DNA of 64,000 nucleotides from Ceraceosorus guamensis. Its lineage: Eukaryota > Basidiomycota > Exobasidiomycetes > Ceraceosorales > Ceraceosoraceae. Below, piece by piece: positions 57,930 to 64,000 of this stretch. The notes beneath the pieces were generated by a model, which did no database searches, was not told the DNA's origin, and saw only the letters and a program-made list of their open reading frames with translations. The stretch lies in contig NW_020290028.1 of NCBI RefSeq assembly GCF_003144195.1, forward strand, positions 124,001 through 188,000. The letters run 5' to 3'. A program made the position numbers and the translations under genes. Within the stretch, counting starts at the first letter, position 1, and each line of letters begins with the position of its first letter.

Positions 57930-60900
57930 ATGAGCGCTCGAGCGGTGGCTAGACGAGCACGGATCGCTGTTCGGCACGCAGGACTTCAACCATGGGTATC
58001 GCAAGCCACAACTACGGCGGCAACCACATCCTCGGCACTTCCATCCACTTCGCGAAGCTATGGCGGCTCCGTCACTGCCAGGCAGCAATTCCAAGATAGT
58101 GCACCTAATGCTCATGACGAAGCTCCTCAGCCTCGGGATGCATCAGGCAAGGGTGCTCCGTCCAGTCCAATCCCGGCGCAGACCACCGCAAACGATGGCC
58201 AGCCTGCAGGCGAGAGCGCTGCTTCAGATTCTTCAGTGGGGCAAGCAGGCCCAAGCGAGCATGTGCTGGGCATGACGGCTCCACAACAGTCCAATCATGC
58301 TGCTGCCTCAGTCGCCGAGGACGTCTTCAAGATCCGAGCTCCCGCCGCCTCGATTGCCGGCGGCGCCACACCGCGCCCAGTCGAGCGAGCTCAGTTCAAA
58401 TCGAGCGACTTACGATTGGGAGTCAAGATGGAGAGCTCTTTGCTGCAGGCTCGAGAGACAACGAGGGCTAAGCAGGAAAAGCAGAACAAGCGAGGCACTG
58501 CCGAGTCAGGTCATAGCAGGAGTCAAGGTCCAAGCACGGGCGGCTCTAGGGCGCCAGCGGTCCGTCCAAATGTTTCAGAGGTGACGACGAGAATCAGATC
58601 TGCCATCATGGCAGAGGATTGGAAAGCCGCGGAAGCTGCCGTCTTGCCGAAAGGTTCAGCCTCGCTCGATCAAGTCAGCCTTCTCAACTCGCCCAATCTC
58701 GACCTGAGGCTCGTTCCGAAAGAAAAATCATCCCTTTTGGACCTCTTCACCGAAGCGGTGGACAAGCAGCAGCCCTGCCTGAAAGCGCTCATCGTCCTCA
58801 CTAATCACGCCTTACGCACATGCGACACCACTGCCTATTCAGCAGATCAGCTAGTCAGATGGGTTCAGCTCGTCTTGCGACTCGATCCCACTTTGGACCT
58901 AACCTCTTTCGCTCTCCAATTCGGCGAGATTCGCAAGCAGGGACCTCATCTCGGCCTTGATTTTCAATTGGCAAAAGTACTCGTCCTTTGCTTGTTGAGC
59001 AGCGCCGCGAGGTTTTCGAGATCAAGCAAGGGCGAAGAAGCGAGATTGTTGGCGAAACGAGAAGCAGAATTTGCGATGAGCTTGGCCAGGGGTCAAGCTA
59101 GACTTCGGAGATCTTCGCTTCATCAACAAGCGCTATCGAGCTTGATCATGAACACCAGCAAGAGCTGGCCGGGAGAAGAAGCTTTGAAAGAGGCTGTATC
59201 CAGAACGAAGGAGCTCCTGCCTGTGTTGGACGCAGTGTGGGGTCTGGATGGGGAGGAGCCAGGAAGCGAAATGGCTCGCGATGAAGAGGACAGCACCGCG
59301 ACGCATGCAGCACCCTCGGAAGAGGCTAGCGATGTGCAGATTCAAGGCGCGCCTGTACGCAACGCTTTGGCAAGGCGCTTCGGAGCACTCGTAGAGACGA
59401 AATCGTGGAGTTCAGTCGACGATCTTGGCAAGGGAGCCCGGAGAGCGATCGATATGGGCTTCCTCACGCACCACACAGGCGATCGAGGAACCTCGGATGC
59501 CGACTGGACCGACTCCACGTCGGCAATTCAGATTCGATCATTGTTGCAGCTAAAAAGACCACGAGAAGCCGCGATGGCATGGGATACACATGTGCGCGCT
59601 TCAGGAGGTGATCGACCTTCTGCACTTGTTTGGTCCGGCCTCTTGTCCGGCTATCTAACGATGGGCAATTGGGAAGCTATGAGGGCGACGTGGGACTCGA
59701 TGAAGGGACAAGAGAGAGACAGTCATGGTCTCACCACCATGATCGCTGGTCTCTTCAGAGCTCGATTGGTGGATGAAGCCCTAGGACTGTTCGATCAGTA
59801 TCGCAAGAGCAGTTTCTGCGTCATTGCAACATACAATGCCGTCCTGCATGGACTTGCAACGCATGGGCAGATATCGACTGCGGACTTGCTCTTCAACGAT
59901 ATGCTTGCTGGACCGGAGCACTTGAGGCCTAATCAGGCAAGCTTCAACACGCTGCTACGTGCCAATGCTAGGAGGCAGGATCTGCGCAGCGTGTCCAAGA
60001 CGCTGGAGCAAATGGACGCGGCGGGCGTGGCACCGGATGTCGTCACCTTTACGACCATCCTCGATGGGCTACTCAGAGCTGGACATCCCAACGCGACGAA
60101 AGACGTGATGAACATTATCAAAGAGACGGGAGTGGAGCTGAATGCGCAGCTCGTCACTGCCTTGATCAGGTGCACCCTGTTCGACCAGACTCCCATCACT
60201 GCCCAATCCGAGGGTCTCGATGTGCTGGGCAGCAGAGACGAAAATGCGAGTGGAGATCTGCCTCGGGCTAGAGAAGCTTTGCTGATGCTGCTGGACATGG
60301 AACGGCATGGACCTGCACCTACTGGCATCACCTATACGGCCATCATGTCTGGTCTGGGCAAGATGCAGCTGGCAGATTTTGCCAGATCCATGAAAATGTT
60401 TCCCGCGACGTTTGCGAAGAGCGTGCCTCGACTGAACAAAGCCGAATCGACGAGTGTTTTGGAAAGCATCGCGCAAGTGGCGCCTCAGACTGCGTTCATG
60501 CTGAAGTTGAGAGATCACATGCATCACCGATCCTTCATCCCTTCTAGAGCGCAGAATCACATCGTGTTGGATTCGCTCTTGATGCCTAGATGGACCAGAG
60601 AGGCGCTTTTGGATGCTTCTCTTGCTCGACTGATCAACGATGCGCAGCAGCTCTTTGATCAGAGGGCCATCAACCTGCTGAACGCGATGATGCAGAGAAA
60701 TGGCGGAATGGATGTGCCTTCTTATAGGACCTGGCTCTTGGTCCTACGACACCTGATCGACCGCCTCAGATCGGGCGATTCGAGCGCAGCTTCAAAACTG
60801 AACAAGGCGCTGGAAATGTACGGAAGAGGTGTGGATGGCCTCTCCACCTCCACCTCTACCGCCGCCACCCCTGCATCGACGACGGAAAGCAACAAGGAAA

Positions 60901-61295
60901 AGTCGACGCTGAGAAGGATGGTGGCGTTGGCGAGGGAGGAGAGCGTTAGGTACAAGAAGGGAAAGGTGCAGGCGCAGAATGAAAAGAGTGGTGGTGCGAA
61001 GGTGGAGGGACAACGGGGCAAGAGGATGGGTGGGAGCGCGAAGGATAACGCTGGAGCGGGCCAGGAGCGGAATGCGGTGCGTGGACAGGAGCTGCAGGAG
61101 CAAGAAGGAGAAGAGGAAGAAGAAGGGGAAGAAGAAGGAGGAGGAGCGAAAGCTGATCCGAATGCAGTCTCGATGCCGTCGCGAGAGGGTGCGGCTGGAG
61201 CGCGATCGACAATGCACGCCTCCGCTTCTGCCGCTGGTGAGGCTGATGGAGCGCAGAGACTTCGAGCTGCTGCTGGAGACGACTCCTCTAGATGA
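57930..61295 (+). CDS. Pentatricopeptide-repeat (PPR) protein, probably mitochondrial
   Basis: A single exon of about 1121 residues. The start at 57930 (MSARAVARRARIAVRHAG) gives an Arg-rich, acid-free N-terminus typical of a mitochondrial presequence. The middle contains PPR units such as VWSGLLSGYLTMGNWEAMRA, HGLTTMIAGLFRARLVDEAL, TYNAVLHGLATHGQISTADL, SFNTLLRANARRQDLRSVSK and TFTTILDGLLRAGHPNATKD. PPR proteins bind specific organelle RNAs and act in their stability, processing or translation. The RNA target cannot be predicted here. The C-terminal 100 residues are low-complexity: a Lys-rich part, then a Glu/Gly-rich run. It is convergent with the WD40 gene. Confidence 0.87.
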   Translation: MSARAVARRARIAVRHAGLQPWVSQATTTAATTSSALPSTSRSYGGSVTARQQFQDSAPNAHDEAPQPRDASGKGAPSSPIPAQTTANDGQPAGESAASDSSVGQAGPSEHVLGMTAPQQSNHAAASVAEDVFKIRAPAASIAGGATPRPVERAQFKSSDLRLGVKMESSLLQARETTRAKQEKQNKRGTAESGHSRSQGPSTGGSRAPAVRPNVSEVTTRIRSAIMAEDWKAAEAAVLPKGSASLDQVSLLNSPNLDLRLVPKEKSSLLDLFTEAVDKQQPCLKALIVLTNHALRTCDTTAYSADQLVRWVQLVLRLDPTLDLTSFALQFGEIRKQGPHLGLDFQLAKVLVLCLLSSAARFSRSSKGEEARLLAKREAEFAMSLARGQARLRRSSLHQQALSSLIMNTSKSWPGEEALKEAVSRTKELLPVLDAVWGLDGEEPGSEMARDEEDSTATHAAPSEEASDVQIQGAPVRNALARRFGALVETKSWSSVDDLGKGARRAIDMGFLTHHTGDRGTSDADWTDSTSAIQIRSLLQLKRPREAAMAWDTHVRASGGDRPSALVWSGLLSGYLTMGNWEAMRATWDSMKGQERDSHGLTTMIAGLFRARLVDEALGLFDQYRKSSFCVIATYNAVLHGLATHGQISTADLLFNDMLAGPEHLRPNQASFNTLLRANARRQDLRSVSKTLEQMDAAGVAPDVVTFTTILDGLLRAGHPNATKDVMNIIKETGVELNAQLVTALIRCTLFDQTPITAQSEGLDVLGSRDENASGDLPRAREALLMLLDMERHGPAPTGITYTAIMSGLGKMQLADFARSMKMFPATFAKSVPRLNKAESTSVLESIAQVAPQTAFMLKLRDHMHHRSFIPSRAQNHIVLDSLLMPRWTREALLDASLARLINDAQQLFDQRAINLLNAMMQRNGGMDVPSYRTWLLVLRHLIDRLRSGDSSAASKLNKALEMYGRGVDGLSTSTSTAATPASTTESNKEKSTLRRMVALAREESVRYKKGKVQAQNEKSGGAKVEGQRGKRMGGSAKDNAGAGQERNAVRGQELQEQEGEEEEEGEEEGGGAKADPNAVSMPSREGAAGARSTMHASASAAGEADGAQRLRAAAGDDSSR

Positions 61296-61530
61296 TCACC
61301 AATGCATGCAATGCCCTTGTCCCCCCCCGGACGAATTTCTGAAGCATTTTGCATGTTCCTACTGGACAGCGTGGTCCAAAAAGCGCCGGTGAGTGACCGC
61401 GCAGCGACAGCAGTCTCTTGATAGGGCCAACGACACGCGTGCGAGAGATGCGCACATGCTCAACATGGGTTCCAGCTCGTCACTCTTTGATAGCTCGGCA
61501 AAAGTTGTCCACATCGATGAAAGATGGCAT

Positions 61531-63199
61531 TCAATAAGGCGTATGTCTTGATTTTTTCTTGTTCATCCTTCCCTCTCTCTCCGCCCCGACCAAGATCTGC
61601 GCCTCTTCCTGCTGCACCTGCCTCTGCTGCATTCCCACATCCACATCCATCACCAGCTGTTGCCTCGTATTCTCATCCGAAGAAATCATTTCCAAAGCCG
61701 TCGAGCGCGAGTTCAAATCCTCGGCGGAGGAGAGGAGATTGGCATCTGCTTGCCAGCGCATCAAACAACCATCTTCTCCGCCCGTAAAGATATCTCCTTG
61801 CCGCGCTTCTCCTGCTTGATGAATGGACCGAACGATGTCGGAATGACCTTTGGGGCGGAGAGTGGAAGGAGTCTGAGGAATTTGGACGGCGTCGTAGGCG
61901 GCAGAGTCCGAGTCCGAATCCGACAGAAGAGTCTTCATAGTCCAGCCGGTCGAACCGTCTTGCCCGTCCAGCTCCAGATCGATTCGTAGAGCTTTTCCTC
62001 TTTCGAATCACAGAGAGAGAGCACGAGGGTATGGTGTTACTTGCGTTCCAGTTCAAAGTGCATGATACGCGCATGCACGGGCCAAATAGATGGCAGTGAG
62101 GAAGCATGGGGTGACACGAAAGACTCACGAGATGGTGCCGACCCAGAAGATGAGATGAGTAGCTTGCGCATGGCTGCTCGTCGGTCCATCCGCGCGCGAA
62201 TTCCGAGGACTAAACGCATCGATGATGTAATCCGTCTGCCACTCTCTACATCCCACCGATCTGACATCTAGCGGCTGCAAGACCGCATCGAACTTTTCGA
62301 ATGCGACAATGTGGAGAGGGGGGAGGCGAGGGAAGAATATTGTCAGTCATGTAGATTCATCGAATACAAGAGGGGACCACAAGGTTGTATGCCGATCCAA
62401 ACGACAACGAATGCAGAGTCGGACAGGGCAGTGCCAAGTCGAAGATGGAAAAGGCACTCACATTTTCGTTCCAGATGGCTACACTCTGCATATCACTGAC
62501 CGACCAAAAGTCTCCCATTCCCTTCGCTCTCTCTTCCTTTACACTCAGCTCCTCTTCCTCCTGCGTGTTCATCGCTGCATCCACACCGCTAAACACCGCT
62601 TCCTCCTTCCTCGCTCGCAACATCCCAGACTGATCGGAAGCGGATGTTTGTGCACACCATCCAGCTCTGGCAATGCTGGCGTCCATATTGCAAACTCCAA
62701 GAACCGCATCATCTTCGTCCGTGGTGCGCGTATCCAACACGGACAATAGTCCATCCGTACTACCGCTCAGCAACAAATGTCGATGAGTGTGAGAAGGATG
62801 AAAGGAGAGAGAGGTGATATCGTCGGAGTGCGATTCGGTGTATGTGAATTGAGGAGAAGAGGTGGAGGAGAGTAGATCCCTGAATTTGATTTGATTTGAT
62901 TTGATTTGATTTGATTTGATTTGATTTGATTTGATGCGATGCATCATTGAAGGTCGATCCGGATGTGATCGCGTGCATCGTCAGCCACTCGTGCGTCTGT
63001 CGAAGCAAGACGCTGGCCACAGATGCGCCAACACGAGATGCCCACTCACCACAGATCTATCACAGCTTCGTAATTCTTCAGTTCCGTCCCAGCTGCCACG
63101 TACCTTCCATCGCTGGAACAAGCCAGACAAAGATACGGCGCTCCATTTGAGCTTTTCAACTGCTTGAGCAAGTTTTGAGAAGGGCTTGCGCTGTTCTGT

Positions 63200-63237
<38 letters not shown>

Positions 63238-63687
63238 TTCGGAGAGATCCCAAAGGATAGCTCCGTCACCCTGATTGGTGGCGCACAAGACACGAATGCT
63301 CTGTGGTGATTGCCCGTTCGAGATCGAGCTCGGGCCTGTGCTCGCGCTCGCGCTTGGAAGAGTCAAAAGCGCAGAGGTGGCTCCTTGGTTGCTTGAAGCG
63401 GAGGAGGAGGGGGAGGGGAGGAGATGCCATGGAAGCTCAGCCATAGGCTCGAGGGTGGCGCACTGATGTAGTCGCACAGATCCGTCCGATGATCCCACCA
63501 CCAAGTGCGAGCATCCTTGCTCTGCATATCCAGCCTGCACTGGCACAATGTGGGTAATGTAAGGTGTGCATGGCAGGTGGATGGATGCGGAGGGAGAAGA
63601 GATGCGCTGTGCTTTGCCGCTCTTTAGTGTTGCAGCACCAGCACCAGCACCAGCACCAGCACCGCGGTTGGTAGCAGCGGAGCTCAT
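61531..63687 (-). CDS. WD40-repeat protein, WDR89-like
   Basis: Four exons, 63687-63050, 62879-62462, 62292-62129 and 61999-61531, give about 562 residues. WD-type segments are GCSHLVVGSSDGSVRLHQ, IRVLCATNQGDGAILWDLSE, YLCLACSSDGRYVAAGTELK, SHSDDITSLSFHPSHTHRHL then LLSGSTDGLLSVLDTR, and GHSDIVRSI with FTGGEDGCLMRWQADA near the end. The order and the HSDDITSLSFHP unit resemble WDR89, a little-studied conserved WD40 protein. Simple repeats code (Gly-Ala)n at the N-terminus and 13 Ala after LWDLSET. The intron at 63049-62880 contains ten TTGAT units. An in-frame ATG at 63795 would add about 36 residues with a run of 14 Arg. Confidence 0.85.
62886..62935. repeat. (TTGAT)10 microsatellite inside a WD40-gene intron
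   Basis: Ten perfect head-to-tail TTGAT units (ATCAA on the gene strand) end only 5 bases upstream of the AG acceptor of intron 1. The array replaces the usual polypyrimidine and branch region. On the gene strand it has no stop codon in any frame and would code a repeating IKSNQ pentapeptide if retained. Confidence 0.92.
63200..63237. repeat. CAG/CTG trinucleotide repeat coding polyalanine
   Basis: Twelve CAG units on the plus strand are read as GCT on the minus strand and code most of a 13-Ala run in the WD40 protein, in the loop after a WD repeat. Confidence 0.9.
63632..63664. repeat. CAGCAC hexamer repeat coding (Gly-Ala)n
   Basis: About five hexamer copies near the start of the WD40 gene code alternating Gly-Ala residues (GAGAGAGAGA). 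Confidence 0.85.
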
Positions 63688-64000
63688 CTTGCTTGCACCT
63701 CGCTTGCACCTTGATCGCCTCCTCCTTCTCCTCCTCCTCCTCCTCCTCCTCCTCCTCGTCGCACGACTACCCAGAGCTACTTCGCTGCGACGCAAAGCGA
63801 CACTGTCACTCTACTCGTTCGAATCTTGAACAGAATCACGAATGAGAAGTGCTGATGATGATGCACAAGCACGATGCATTTGCATGGCAGGATGATGAAG
63901 GGGGACAAAATTGTCAATCACGCGTGAATTAGGCAAGACTGACTCCTGACTCACAACTCACAATCAAGAATCACGACTTTTCAAGCATCAGCTATAGCAC
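63688..64000. other. Upstream region of the WD40 gene
   Basis: Holds a CTC-rich tract (63717-63757) that is read as polyarginine if the upstream in-frame ATG at 63795 is used. It also has GAATCACGAATG at about 63836, CAATCACGCGTG near 63916 and a joined AATCAAGAATCACGACT at 63962, where both recurrent intergenic motifs are fused. No other gene is seen. Confidence 0.55.

Noticed and set aside
62886-62935. CRISPR-like regular repeats
   Set aside because: Head-to-tail 5-bp units without spacers, in a eukaryotic intron: a microsatellite.
1-64000. Transposable element or old virus copies
   Set aside because: No reverse transcriptase, integrase, transposase or capsid-like motifs, and no long terminal repeats were seen in any frame.

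Overview
The window looks like nuclear DNA from a compact, intron-rich basidiomycete. Introns are mostly 60-190 nt with GTGAGT-type donors, proteins carry long Ser/Ala/Pro-rich low-complexity insertions, and the gene set is typically fungal (KDM3-type JmjC, SAGA Spt3, a fungal amino-acid permease, RIB7). A member of the Ustilaginomycotina is my best guess. That is an inference from style and family resemblance, not a database result. No rRNA, secure tRNA, CRISPR array, or recognisable transposon or viral relic was found.

Layout, left to right: guanine deaminase (+), Spt3 (-), GSK3 kinase (-), a gene-free 4 kb, a CoA-binding protein (+), Rab GDI (+), mitochondrial ribosomal protein uS15m (-), ETF-ubiquinone oxidoreductase (+), a large RING protein (-), LIS1 (+), a pirin/RIB7 composite gene (-), eIF2B-beta (+), a histidine phosphatase (+), a KDM3-like JmjC demethylase (-), Prp6 (-), SmF (+), an amino-acid permease (-), a Sec7-PH Arf-GEF (-), a PPR protein (+) and a WDR89-like WD40 protein (-). 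The genes are housekeeping functions without operon logic. Neighbours are mostly divergent or convergent and closely spaced.

The most unusual object is the pirin/RIB7 gene (28672-31213, minus strand). A complete riboflavin-pathway reductase sits in frame inside the C-terminal half of a YhhW-type pirin. The pirin sequence resumes after it and finishes in a last exon coding the expected VLFD end. No methionine lies between the pirin and RIB7 parts.

Other points of note are an 8-nt internal microexon in the permease, 9-nt and 11-nt first coding exons in SmF and GDI, a doubled guanine deaminase, two short motif families (AATCAAGAAT and TCACGA) recurring in intergenic DNA, a (TTGAT)10 tract inside a WD40-gene intron, and a tRNA-like two-hairpin element at about 40.2 kb. 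Exon boundaries were set by hand from reading-frame phase, GT/AG sites and conserved family sequence.
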